Of a DNA stretch of 64,000 nt, positions 44,504-53,865 are shown in pieces; the first letter of the stretch is position 1, and each line of letters starts with the position of its first letter. Where the stretch lies: NCBI RefSeq assembly GCF_000025985.1, contig NC_003228.3, forward strand, positions 2,294,001 through 2,358,000. Reading direction: 5' to 3'. Source of the DNA: Bacteroides fragilis NCTC 9343 (GTDB lineage: Bacteria; Bacteroidota; Bacteroidia; Bacteroidales; Bacteroidaceae). A model generated the notes under the pieces. The model saw nothing but the letters and a program-made list of their open reading frames with translations, was not told where the DNA came from and did not search any database. The translations under genes were made by a program, and so were the position numbers.

Positions 44504-45691
44504 ATGAATTATTTATTGAAATGTCTATTCTTGTCCTGTCTGTTGATAAGTGTTGTGGCATGTACCGACGGAATAAATGAAACAGTGATAAGTGCGTATC
44601 AGCTCCCGGTATTGCCGGAACCTTCGTATAAATTCTCAAGGAACGGAGAGAGTTCTGTAAATGTACTTGAGTGTGGATTTTTGAAATCTCCTATCGATAG
44701 AATTTTTTCGGAATACATGAACGAAGCGCGTATGAGTACAAAAAGGGATTATGACGAGGCACTCCGGATTTATCATGAAGGGAACTTCGGGTTAAAACCA
44801 CAAAAAGAGGTTTCTGCTTCTTCTAAACATCTGAAGGATAGAGATAAGATTCTGAAAGATATTGATGCTTGGTTTGAAACTTCCGCACGTATTGCCGGCT
44901 TGGGAGCGAATATCCCTTCTTACGAACATAGAAACAGGGAAGCCGTGAAAGGCTTGACAGGATATGTAGGAAATGGTATAGGAGACAAAGATATCTGTTA
45001 TGTGGATGAAAGGGGGATTGCTGTAGCTGAAGTTTATAAATATGCTATTATGGGAGCAATATATCTGGACAAGATACTCAACATACATTTGAGTGAGCAA
45101 ATATTGGAAAATAACGAGGTACTTGTACGGAATGATCTGACCCAGCTCTTACCCGGTCACAACTATACGGAGCTGGAACATCATTGGGATCTGGCATATG
45201 GATATTACGACTTCTGGAAAACATTGGCCCAGTCCGATGGCTTACCGGCCTTAAAAGATTGTCATCTGCGTATCTCCCGCTCCTTTGTCAAAGGGCGCGC
45301 TTTGATGACGACTTCCCAATATGATGAAATGCGGTTGCAAGCTGATACCATCAGGCAAGAACTGTCACGTGTAGTTGCGGTAAGGGCTATGCATCTGCTG
45401 GTCGGTCCGAATACATTGGCCAACTTAAAGGAAAATCCCAGGCGGGCGTTCCGTCTTCTTTCTCAGGCTTACGGCTTGATCTATGCTGCACAGTTTGCAC
45501 GCAATATGGAAGGAAAATCATTTCTAACAAACGAAGAAACCGGGATTTTGTTGCATGAATTGGAGAAAGGGGATGGTTTATGGGATAAAGAACGCTTGTT
45601 AGGGAGAGAGCAGACCGAGGGAGCGTTATACAATCTGGCGGTGCGTATTGGAGAGAAGTTTGATGTTTCACCGGAGGATATTAAAAAATAA
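44504..45691 (+). CDS. DUF4856 lipoprotein
   Basis: This 395-residue lipoprotein (lipobox SVVACTD) has a mostly helical body. The family hallmarks are AYQLPVLPEPSYKFS near the N-terminus, YDEALRIYHEGNFG, YVDERGIAVAEVYKYAIMGA and the motif LEHHWDLAYGYYDFWKTL at about residue 225. The helical layout and the His-rich H-H-W-D motif recall imelysin-like, iron-regulated surface proteins, an observation that fits the FecA-like receptor at the head of the operon but is not proof. It ends 3 bp before the next start. Confidence 0.75.
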   Translation: MNYLLKCLFLSCLLISVVACTDGINETVISAYQLPVLPEPSYKFSRNGESSVNVLECGFLKSPIDRIFSEYMNEARMSTKRDYDEALRIYHEGNFGLKPQKEVSASSKHLKDRDKILKDIDAWFETSARIAGLGANIPSYEHRNREAVKGLTGYVGNGIGDKDICYVDERGIAVAEVYKYAIMGAIYLDKILNIHLSEQILENNEVLVRNDLTQLLPGHNYTELEHHWDLAYGYYDFWKTLAQSDGLPALKDCHLRISRSFVKGRALMTTSQYDEMRLQADTIRQELSRVVAVRAMHLLVGPNTLANLKENPRRAFRLLSQAYGLIYAAQFARNMEGKSFLTNEETGILLHELEKGDGLWDKERLLGREQTEGALYNLAVRIGEKFDVSPEDIKK

Positions 45692-45694
45692 GAG

Positions 45695-46798
45695 ATGAGA
45701 AAGATACATAAATTGCTTTTACCGGCAATCATATTCATGATGGCAATAATTCAGGTTAAAGCTCAAGGTACAGCAGGTATCGATGTGATTCCTAACGGAG
45801 GGTTTGAAAAGTGGCAAGATACGGGACAGCCTACCGGTTGGCGTATAGTAAGTAGCTTAAATCCGGAGCGGGTACAGGAAAGACGTCCGGAGAGTACAGG
45901 TGTGTATGCACTTAAAATATGGCTTAACGGAGGATCTGTTTTCTTGGCTCAACCCGTATCGGTAAAAGCAGGAAAACAATATACACTCTCTTTTTGGAAC
46001 AAAGGAAGTGTGGGAAATCGTGAAATAGTAGTAACTCTGTTTTGGTATGATAACGGGAGTATAAAAAGCAGAGAAAAAATACTTTCGATAAGAACGGTTA
46101 AAGATGAGTGGAGAAGAGTGGAAAGTACTGTAACAATACCGGAGAATATCTATAGTATGGGGATGGGGATAAGGACACAGAGCTATCAGGGCTATATGCT
46201 GTTCGATGATATGTCAATGGTACTCAAAGAGAGCGGGCCGGACATATCTCCCGTTCCGGAAGCTCCCGATAATTTAAGAATGAAAGCATATCAGAATGAA
46301 ATGGAGATTTCCTGGAACAAGGTAGCAGACGAAACCATTAAATGGGAAGTCGTGTTTGATGACCAAGTCGAAACAATCACGTCCGGAAACTCATATGTAA
46401 AGACAAAGCTCAAACCGGGAAGTACCCATCATATTAAAGTAAGAGCGGTAAAGGGTAAGGAGTTCTCGCCATATGCCGAACGAAGAGGTGCGACAGAAAG
46501 AATGCGTGAAGCGGAAAATTCCGAAGATCGTATTCCTTATTTGCGTACCATCCTTCCTGACGGGAGTTGCGAGGGACGTTTTTTGAAACTTTATTATAAT
46601 GAACTGGCCAATCCGAACGCCAAGGTATCTTATAAATTGGACGGAGTAACTATTGAACCCAAAGATAATACTTTAGAGTTTCCGGAGTTCGAAGGATTTT
46701 ATAAACGATTTTGCCTGGAAGTTTATATTGATGAGGGAGAAGGTCGTGAATGGGAGATTCTGTATCCTCATTTGGGCGTAAAAAGAAATGAAAAATAG
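45695..46798 (+). CDS. Secreted carbohydrate-binding-module-like / fibronectin type III protein
   Basis: This 367-residue protein has a signal peptide (ending VKAQG, no lipobox) and three parts. The first is a jelly-roll-like module at about 27-180: IPNGGFEKWQDTGQPTGWRI, GGSVFLAQPVSVKAGKQYTL and SYQGYMLFDDMSMVL, the pattern of CBM4/9-type or carbohydrate-binding modules. The second is a fibronectin type III domain at about 188-275 (APDNLRMKAYQNEMEISWNK, THHIKVRAVKGKEFSPYA). The third is a C-terminal beta segment (KLYYNELANPNAKVSYKLDG). It has no catalytic domain and may bind the ligand of the SusC/SusD pair. Confidence 0.65.
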   Translation: MRKIHKLLLPAIIFMMAIIQVKAQGTAGIDVIPNGGFEKWQDTGQPTGWRIVSSLNPERVQERRPESTGVYALKIWLNGGSVFLAQPVSVKAGKQYTLSFWNKGSVGNREIVVTLFWYDNGSIKSREKILSIRTVKDEWRRVESTVTIPENIYSMGMGIRTQSYQGYMLFDDMSMVLKESGPDISPVPEAPDNLRMKAYQNEMEISWNKVADETIKWEVVFDDQVETITSGNSYVKTKLKPGSTHHIKVRAVKGKEFSPYAERRGATERMREAENSEDRIPYLRTILPDGSCEGRFLKLYYNELANPNAKVSYKLDGVTIEPKDNTLEFPEFEGFYKRFCLEVYIDEGEGREWEILYPHLGVKRNEK

Positions 46799-46825
46799 AA
46801 ATTGAATTAAACAGGAAACAAGCCA

Positions 46826-47746
46826 ATGATAAAGACTGTAATAACCCAATTGTATATTGCTTTTTGTCTTATTTGCTTTTTTGCATGTGAAAAACAAAAA
46901 GAAGAATTTCCCGATATCCGTATAGGAAAAGAAGGAGTCGTTGATGAGTTGTCGTTGAATAAACAGACAGAGAAGAGACTTCTTTTGTCAGGTGGAAACG
47001 GGAAATATATAGTTAATGTGGAGAACGCACAAATAGCCACTGCTGATATAAGTATGGATACCCTTAAAGTAAAAGGTTGGTTGGAAGGTGAAACGTTTGC
47101 TACCATCATTTCTCATGATAAGCGCATAAGGTTGAAAATCAACGTAGTCTTTCCGGAACTCGGAATAAGTCATTCCGTAGTGCAGCTTCTTCCCCGATTT
47201 AGAAGTAAATTCATAAGTATTTCCGGAGGAGGAGAATTGACTAAGCTGGAAGAGGACGATCCCGCAGATATTATGGATATGAAATGGGACGGTTCTACGG
47301 GGATGCTGGAGATATATCCCAAATATGAGGGAGAAGCCCGGGTTATCGCTATTTCAGAAGACGCAAAAGAGAAGAAGGTTATTCATGTTAAAGTGAGACC
47401 GGAAGGAAAACTGGAAATTCCGGGGTGGTATAGCACCAACTCAAGTTCATACTATCTGATCCAAAATAATAACATGGTAGTCAAAAGAAAAGGAGTAGGT
47501 ACATGGATTGTAAATAGTGCCCGCCCTTATGGTGGGGGAGTGATGTATAATAGTTCTTATATAAAAATAGCTCCTATCATGAATCCCGTACAGGGTGACT
47601 CTATCGATTTAAATATACTTCGCCATGGATCCTTGAAACCGCAGATAACAGAAGGTATACATAGGCTGTATGTAGAAGAAGTGCGTGAGTCGGAAGTCAT
47701 GTTACGGGGAAGAGGTTTCAAATTTTTGCTCCCTTATGAAAAGTGA
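46826..47746 (+). CDS. Uncharacterised lipoprotein with Ig-like segments
   Basis: This 306-residue lipoprotein (lipobox CFFACEK) is not a family I can name. The first half resembles bacterial Ig-like repeats: KRLLLSGGNGKYIVNVENAQ, then ISMDTLKVKGWLEGETFATI and a second copy around MLEIYPKYEGEARVIAISED. The C-terminus is unrecognised (GWYSTNSSSYYLIQNNNMVV). It is the penultimate gene of the locus and is followed after 55 bp by the SLBB gene. Confidence 0.55.
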   Translation: MIKTVITQLYIAFCLICFFACEKQKEEFPDIRIGKEGVVDELSLNKQTEKRLLLSGGNGKYIVNVENAQIATADISMDTLKVKGWLEGETFATIISHDKRIRLKINVVFPELGISHSVVQLLPRFRSKFISISGGGELTKLEEDDPADIMDMKWDGSTGMLEIYPKYEGEARVIAISEDAKEKKVIHVKVRPEGKLEIPGWYSTNSSSYYLIQNNNMVVKRKGVGTWIVNSARPYGGGVMYNSSYIKIAPIMNPVQGDSIDLNILRHGSLKPQITEGIHRLYVEEVRESEVMLRGRGFKFLLPYEK

Positions 47747-47801
47747 AATATTTGTGCGATTTGTGTCTTGTGTCGCAAAAAAAGTAAGCTGTCTGAAGGA
47801 T

Positions 47802-49985
47802 ATGATATTAAAAAAAACAAACGATAAGGGAGCATTGTTATTTGCTCTGTTTATTTTATTGGCAGGAGGCAGCAGAGCAAGACAACATAGGAAAGATGAT
47901 CATGTCATTCGTGGTAAGCAGGTTGCTGTTTTTGGGCGTAATATATTTACTGCCAGAAATTTATCTTTTGAGCCTAGCCTGGGTATTCCTACTCCTGAAA
48001 ATTATGTATTAGGTTCTGGAGATGAATTGATAATAGACGTATGGGGTGCTTCTGAAAATACAGTCAGGGAAATAATTTCTCCTGAAGGTACTATTCATGT
48101 GGCAGGTATAGGTCCCATTTTCCTGAGTGGAATGAATATACAGGATGCCGAACGAAGTTTGAGACGTGAGTTTAGTAAGATTTATGCTGCTATTCCTCAA
48201 AAAACGGTCCATATAGAGTTATCGTTGGGGAGAATCCGTACCATCATGATCAATGTCATGGGTGAAGTAAAAGTACCCGGTATTTATCGGTTGTCGGCAT
48301 TTGCATCGGTATTTCATGCTTTGTATCGTGCCGGTGGAATCAGTGATATCGGAAGCCTGCGTGATATTCGTGTTGTGAGAGATGGAAAGGAGATCGCCCG
48401 TGTCGATGTATATGATTATATTATGAAAGGTAAATTGACGGATAATATCCGTTTATCGGAAGGCGATGTCATTTTAGTTCCTCCTTATCAGAATCTGGTA
48501 AGTATTTCCGGAAAGGTAAAACGTCCGATGAAGTATGAAATGAAAAGTGGGGAAACCGTAGCTACTTTGTTGAGTTATGCGGGAGGTTTTACGGGAGATG
48601 CTTATCGGAGTGCCATACGTTTGTTTCGTATGGGCGGAAAAGCAAAACAGGTATACAATGTGGCGCAGGACGATTATCAGTCTTATCTTCTGGCCGATGG
48701 TGATAAATTATCCGTTGAAGCGGTATTGGAACGTTTCTCAAACAAGGTCGAAATTCGTGGCGCTGTATATCGTGCGGGCATATATCAATTGGATGATAGT
48801 GTAACAGGAACTGTCAGGCAGTTGATTAGCAAAGCGGAAGGACTTCGGGGAGACGCTTTTCTTAACAGGGCTTTGTTGAGACGCCAACAGGAAGATCTGA
48901 CACATGAAATGATTCCTGTCGATTTGAAAAAAATGATGGATGACACATCCGCCGACCTATGTTTGCAGAAGAATGATGTCCTCTACATTCCCAGTGTGAA
49001 AGATATTGAGAAAGAAGGAACTTTGTCCATTTATGGTGATGTAAGGGTACCGGGTGAGTTTCCTTATGTTAAAAATACGACTATACAGGATTTGATTGTA
49101 AAAGCGGGAGGATTGCCGGAATCTGCTTCTATGGTCCGGATCGATGTGTCGCGTCGAATCAAAGATCCTGGAAGTATACTATCCTCCAATGTTATTGGAA
49201 AGAGTTTTACGGTTGAGCTTGCAAACGGATTGTTGATAGGGGAGGATAAAGGATTTGAACTGGAACCTTATGATATCGTTTTCGTTCGTCGAAGTCCGGG
49301 GTATCGCAAACAGGCCAATGTAACAGTTGAAGGAGAAGTGGTTTTCACCGGTAATTACGCATTAACCAAAAGCAATGAAAGGCTGAGTAGTCTGATAGCA
49401 AGAGCCGGAGGATTATCGAAAGAAGCTTATGTGAGAGGAGCACGTCTGATACGTAGAATGACAGCGGATGAGATAAGGCGGAAACAGGATGTAGTACGTT
49501 TGTTGGTCAAGGGGAGTGAAGAAAATTCTATATCTCCGGTCGCTTTGGAAACCGGTTCTACTTATCCGGTAGGCATAGAACTCGAGAAAGCGTTAATAAA
49601 TCCGGGTTCTGACGAAGATATGGTCTTGCGTGAAGGAGATGTACTATTTATTCCCAAATATGTCAGTACGGTAACAATCAGTGGGGCCGTGATGTATCCT
49701 AATACAATACTTTATCAAAAGGGGAGTAATCTTGACTATTACATTGAACAGGCCGGCGGCTTCGGAAACCGGGCACTGAAGCGACATATTTATGTAGTAT
49801 ATATGAACGGAATGGTGTCTCGTCTGAGAAAGAGTGCGGTTTGTGCAATTGAACCAGGATGTGAAATAATAGTACCAAGCAAAGAAAATAGGAAAAAGAC
49901 TGTGCCGAGGGACGTTGCAGGAATGAATACTTCTATTGCCTCTATCGCTGCAATGGTGGCTGCCATGGTCGGTATGATAAAGTAA
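47802..49985 (+). CDS. SLBB-domain polysaccharide-export-like protein (Wza family), orphan
   Basis: The start at 47802 has a GAAGGA ribosome-binding site and gives a clear signal peptide (ALLFALFILLAGGSRARQ), making 727 residues. Earlier in-frame starts overlap the previous gene. A poly-export domain follows at about 55-140 (YVLGSGDELIIDVWGASENT, SPEGTIHVAGIGPIFLSG), then several SLBB repeats (VMGEVKVPGIYRLSAFA, ISGKVKRPMKYEMKSGETVA, IYGDVRVPGEFPYVKNT, VEGEVVFTGNYALTKSNERL). A hydrophobic C-terminal helix (IASIAAMVAAMVGMIK) ends the protein. It lacks the lipobox of E. coli Wza and the N-terminal helical region of many Bacteroides homologues. No kinase, flippase or transferase gene adjoins it. 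Confidence 0.8.
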   Translation: MILKKTNDKGALLFALFILLAGGSRARQHRKDDHVIRGKQVAVFGRNIFTARNLSFEPSLGIPTPENYVLGSGDELIIDVWGASENTVREIISPEGTIHVAGIGPIFLSGMNIQDAERSLRREFSKIYAAIPQKTVHIELSLGRIRTIMINVMGEVKVPGIYRLSAFASVFHALYRAGGISDIGSLRDIRVVRDGKEIARVDVYDYIMKGKLTDNIRLSEGDVILVPPYQNLVSISGKVKRPMKYEMKSGETVATLLSYAGGFTGDAYRSAIRLFRMGGKAKQVYNVAQDDYQSYLLADGDKLSVEAVLERFSNKVEIRGAVYRAGIYQLDDSVTGTVRQLISKAEGLRGDAFLNRALLRRQQEDLTHEMIPVDLKKMMDDTSADLCLQKNDVLYIPSVKDIEKEGTLSIYGDVRVPGEFPYVKNTTIQDLIVKAGGLPESASMVRIDVSRRIKDPGSILSSNVIGKSFTVELANGLLIGEDKGFELEPYDIVFVRRSPGYRKQANVTVEGEVVFTGNYALTKSNERLSSLIARAGGLSKEAYVRGARLIRRMTADEIRRKQDVVRLLVKGSEENSISPVALETGSTYPVGIELEKALINPGSDEDMVLREGDVLFIPKYVSTVTISGAVMYPNTILYQKGSNLDYYIEQAGGFGNRALKRHIYVVYMNGMVSRLRKSAVCAIEPGCEIIVPSKENRKKTVPRDVAGMNTSIASIAAMVAAMVGMIK

Positions 49986-50188
49986 TATAATCATAATAAA
50001 AAGTAATCTTGTGGTTTAACGTTACATTATGGCCGAATTAGACTATTTTAATCGTGAAAAATTAGTATAATAAAGTGGTGTTGGATTACAAGATTACTAA
50101 GTTTGTGTAGCTGTTTTTTGCTTAAGTTTTGTATTTGCAATAAAACTTAATCAGTATTGTGACAAGAACTAAACTATATACATGTTTC

Positions 50189-50557
50189 TTACGTTCTTCT
50201 TTGGCAACAATAAATTTTGGAATCAATATTCTTGTGCGAATAAAGATAGGAAAGGATACAGTTCTCTGCCCGGCAGACTGTGTTATTGAATTTATGAACC
50301 AGCAGCGTAACATCACTTAACGCCACGCCGCTGTATTCACTCCCGTGAGGGACGAACATCACCTCTCCCGCACACAAAATTTCATCGTGGAAGAATGTGC
50401 TGGTAATCCGTGCATGCCCTTTCATGCAGAATATCAGGTAAATGATATTCGTATCGTTGTTATGCACCGTTGTTCCGGCAGGATAGCTTTTCACATCAAA
50501 ATGGCAATCTATTGGATTTTCATCACAAAACGCCGGCTTATGATTTTTTCGTATCAC
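50189..50557 (-). pseudogene. Truncated AraC-type regulator (sensor half only)
   Basis: This 122-residue frame encodes the cupin-like sensor half of the same AraC subfamily as the regulators at 7866 and 32885: IIYLIFCMKGHARITSTFFH, then ILCAGEVMFVPHGSEYSG and a C-rich AENCILSYLYSH. It then ends in an unrelated tail and has no HTH domain. I find no HTH in any minus-strand frame downstream to 50000, so the DNA-binding half is gone. It lies directly after the T6SS operon (40 bp) and could be expressed by read-through, but it looks like a decayed gene. Confidence 0.65.
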
Positions 50558-50597
50558 AATTTATTACGCTATTTTTCTTTGGAAAATACTTTTTCTC

Positions 50598-52970
50598 CTA
50601 CGGTAACAGTTCTGAAGCTATGTAGTAATAGCTTTGTCCTTCCATCGTTATTTTTTCTTCTCCGTATTTCTTAGCCATATTTTCTTTCCTCTCTTTAAAA
50701 TATTGAATAAGTCCGTCCAACTCTTTGTCGGTTAACTGTTTTTTCTTTTTGAGATCCTTCACCGTTATGTCATCAAGCACAGGGCTGTTGGCCGGAACTC
50801 CAAATATCTGACTGTGTGCATAAGAAAGAGAATATCGCCTGATTTCCTTTCGCTTATTTTTGCAGATCCGGCAGTTGCGCAGTTCTGACATATAAAAGCG
50901 ATAAAGGTGGCGGCGTATTTTTCCGGTAGATACATACACCGTATCTGCTTTGCTTTCGGGATTTGCGGGTGATGCGCCGAGAGTTTCTACCTTATCGGGG
51001 CGTACCCTTTCCCTTAAATAGCGGCACAACTGTTTAACTTTACCTTTCTTTGGCTTATTCATGTCCTTCACATCCACTTCTATGGCACAGAGTGTTTCCA
51101 AGCGTTCTATTGTCTGTTTCAGTTCCGGGTCGGAGAGTAGCAGGTAATAGCGCATCAAACTGTCCGGAACGGTAATTCTTTCTGTTTTCCTATACCATAT
51201 CGGAGCAACATCACCAAATATTTTTTTAAACTCCTTATTCGGTTTTACCCCTTGAGGCAGATGATAGGTTGCAATCAGAAGACTGTCTAAACGGTCTTTA
51301 CCGTTGCCAACCGTGGCAAATGCACGGTCTATGCTTTCAGAGAGCAGTTGGTGATCCGCTTTTATCTGTGTTACGATGGAATCCACCGCTCCGGCAAACA
51401 ATTCCATTGGCAGGGTTTCACCTTTCTCCGGAAACAGGAAACCGCCTTGTGTCATGCTGGCATAGGGATAGTCGAGCATGAGAAAATTCGGGCCTGCTTC
51501 CCGCAGCAGGTTGCTGCGGCAAAGCTGGTCGGCATACAGAATCATATTCCGCTTGTTTTTAGTGCGGTACTCGGCGTAATGTTCAATCATGTTTGAAAGT
51601 TGAAGCACATAGTTGTTGTACTTATCGTCGTTCGAGGCGTACAGTTGCCAACCGAGCAGGCGACAGTTCTTTTCATTCAGGGTTTTCACAATGGAAGAGG
51701 GAGCATTCTCTTGCTGTTCTCCCGTTTCACCGACTGATATAATCAGATTAACCGCTTCAGGTGTATTGCCGATAAGTTCCAATGCACTTCTCATTGCCTT
51801 CCATGCAGGCAAAGGAGTATTTTCTGTGTCAGCTACATGTGACGCCATTTTCACCAATCGGTCTATAAGTATCTCGTAATCAGCAGTCAGTGGAATTGTC
51901 TCCATGCCCCGGTGGGTAGCTACCGCCGCTCCGAATTGATAGGAGAACGATTCACCGGAACCTGCAAAAAACGGTCCCAGATTCTGTATGGCATTCAACA
52001 GCATTGGGTATTGTTCCGGTAGCCGGGAAGACTGTTCCATTGCGAACAGGATATTTATTCGCTTCAATTCTTGCTTGATTTGATTTCCACGGGTATAAGA
52101 GATTCTCTTTCCGTCGATGTTGAACACGTGGTTGTCCTTCTTGTCAATAACCGGTTCTAATGTTCCGCTGACGAACGAGCAGGTGGAATCGGTATGGTAA
52201 GGATATATCATAGGAGCATATTTCAGCGTCTTTTGCAAAGCCGGCACTCTGGAAAACGCCGTTCCTGTGAACACCTGATGTCCGATTTCTTGCAGCATGA
52301 CGGCGGGAATCCATCCGATAACCTGCTCACCGATTTTATCGGCAGAGAGAGAAGGAGTTTTCGATACCAATACACTGCGTCTGTCAACAGAATACTTGAG
52401 CGCGTATATAATAGCGTGGATACCCACCACGCCGGTTTGATTCTGTAGCTCCGGATCGCCAAACACTTTCAATGAATCGGCGGTTGTAAAATAAGTTGCG
52501 GATTGCATGATTGCCGTGGTGTCGGTAATCGCAGTCAACAATTTGTCATGCAGTCCCGACTGTACATCGGTAATGGAAGAAGGTGAAAGTATCAGTCGGG
52601 AGCGGTGCATCCAGCCCACATATTCCGCCTTTTTGCGTTGGGTCATACGGTTGTGCTTGATATTTGTGGGGTTATATTTAATCAACCGCAAATAATCTCC
52701 TTTGGTCTTGATAACTAAGAACGTATCCAGTAATCCTACCTCGGCAGACTTTACCCTGCCTCCCGGATTGACATAGGCGGCATTCTCCACCCTGTCCGAA
52801 TAGACAATCCACGGTTTGCGGTGGGCAGCGCTTCTGGGTGCCTTTATCCCCTCTATGGAATAATTTTCAGAATATTCACGAGGAAGCTTCCGCAGTTGAG
52901 TGAAGCGGTGTACGGGAGCACAAGCCGATAAAACGACGATAGAAATCAATAGGACAAATAACTTTCTCAT
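50598..52970 (-). CDS. tssR: T6SS protein TssR (Bacteroidetes type), lipoprotein
   Basis: This 790-residue lipoprotein (lipobox VLSACAPVHR) matches the large TssR protein of T6SSiii. It has an N-terminal beta-rich region (KPWIVYSDRVENAAYVNPGG, SH3-like; VGWMHRSRLILSPS). A von Willebrand-like central region follows (RINILFAMEQSSRLPEQYP, NLIISVGETGEQQENAPS). The C-terminal half is helical (YGEEKITMEGQSYYYIAS at the end). Bacteroidetes T6SS lack the TssJLM membrane complex, and TssN-R are thought to replace it across the envelope. It is the last gene of the operon in this window. Confidence 0.85.
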   Translation of the reverse strand: MRKLFVLLISIVVLSACAPVHRFTQLRKLPREYSENYSIEGIKAPRSAAHRKPWIVYSDRVENAAYVNPGGRVKSAEVGLLDTFLVIKTKGDYLRLIKYNPTNIKHNRMTQRKKAEYVGWMHRSRLILSPSSITDVQSGLHDKLLTAITDTTAIMQSATYFTTADSLKVFGDPELQNQTGVVGIHAIIYALKYSVDRRSVLVSKTPSLSADKIGEQVIGWIPAVMLQEIGHQVFTGTAFSRVPALQKTLKYAPMIYPYHTDSTCSFVSGTLEPVIDKKDNHVFNIDGKRISYTRGNQIKQELKRINILFAMEQSSRLPEQYPMLLNAIQNLGPFFAGSGESFSYQFGAAVATHRGMETIPLTADYEILIDRLVKMASHVADTENTPLPAWKAMRSALELIGNTPEAVNLIISVGETGEQQENAPSSIVKTLNEKNCRLLGWQLYASNDDKYNNYVLQLSNMIEHYAEYRTKNKRNMILYADQLCRSNLLREAGPNFLMLDYPYASMTQGGFLFPEKGETLPMELFAGAVDSIVTQIKADHQLLSESIDRAFATVGNGKDRLDSLLIATYHLPQGVKPNKEFKKIFGDVAPIWYRKTERITVPDSLMRYYLLLSDPELKQTIERLETLCAIEVDVKDMNKPKKGKVKQLCRYLRERVRPDKVETLGASPANPESKADTVYVSTGKIRRHLYRFYMSELRNCRICKNKRKEIRRYSLSYAHSQIFGVPANSPVLDDITVKDLKKKKQLTDKELDGLIQYFKERKENMAKKYGEEKITMEGQSYYYIASELLP

Positions 52971-52971
52971 T

Positions 52972-53865
52972 TCATTTCTTTTTTTCGATTTGCATAACCG
53001 TTATTTGGGTAATATATCCGCTCTCTTCATCCTCCGTCTCTACGATGACATTCTGGATAATCGTTTCTTTTCTGCCGATATGGTGCAGTCCTTGGCAATA
53101 AGAATAAAAGTCGTTATATTTATTGTTGTTGACAATAACCAGCGTGTTCGGGTTATTATTAAAATACTTGTCCACGACATAGTTGTAGTTTACATTAAAG
53201 GGTTTACCGTCTGCAATGTTCTGCAACTTCTCTTTGATGTCTAAACCGATGAGCACCATTACATCGGTAGAATCATTCTCCGAATAGTAGGGCAGAATGT
53301 TTATCCGGTGTCTGATGGGATACCGGGTATTCTCCGTATTAAGCAATACTTCGTACTCTCCGGGTTCGGTATAAGCATAAAGAGCCGTTTTTTCACGGGA
53401 ATCAATCATCCCCGTCTCTCCGAACTCCCAGCGCCATTGTTCGTCGTGTCCTTCGCCACGGAAGATGATATTTTCTCCCTGAATGGCTTCCTTGGGAGCT
53501 ATGATATGAACCAGATGCAGGTCTTCCGCATTGGTCTTCTCTTTTACTCTCACATCAAAGTAGCGTTCCAGATTTCCGTTGACGGTCAGTCGTATTTTGT
53601 ACACCCCTTTTTGCTTGAACCGATGGTATCCGCTGCGTTGTGTGGATGTCTCGTTGTTTCCGAACTCCCAGTACCAGATTCTCGCTCCCGACGTGGAATC
53701 GGAAAAAAATATTTCTTCCCCCACGACAGGGTCAGACGGAGTTACAGTAGCCTGAATCGGCTGCTTCTGCGAGCAAGCTCTCATTACCAGCAGAAAAAAC
53801 ATAATAAGTATGATAACGGAGATAAAGATATAGAGAACCTTCGTATTTAGGAATTTATTCATCAT
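52972..53865 (-). CDS. T6SS envelope protein with PKD-like domains (TssP/TssQ-type)
   Basis: This 297-residue protein has one N-terminal membrane anchor (residues 10-30) and two PKD-like repeats. The repeats open with TPSDPVVGEEIFFSDST, WYWEFGNNETS and a second WRWEFGETGMIDS, each followed by the GxYxxxL motif. The C-terminal domain (about 200-290) has LIGLDIKEKLQNIADGKPFN and VIVNNNKYNDFYSYCQGL. The Cys at 30 (MRACSQ) is not in a good lipobox, so I favour a bitopic anchor. It overlaps the preceding gene by 4 bp and ends 1 bp before tssR. TssP and TssQ names are used differently across descriptions, so I leave the symbol blank. Confidence 0.7.
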   Translation of the reverse strand: MMNKFLNTKVLYIFISVIILIMFFLLVMRACSQKQPIQATVTPSDPVVGEEIFFSDSTSGARIWYWEFGNNETSTQRSGYHRFKQKGVYKIRLTVNGNLERYFDVRVKEKTNAEDLHLVHIIAPKEAIQGENIIFRGEGHDEQWRWEFGETGMIDSREKTALYAYTEPGEYEVLLNTENTRYPIRHRINILPYYSENDSTDVMVLIGLDIKEKLQNIADGKPFNVNYNYVVDKYFNNNPNTLVIVNNNKYNDFYSYCQGLHHIGRKETIIQNVIVETEDEESGYITQITVMQIEKKK

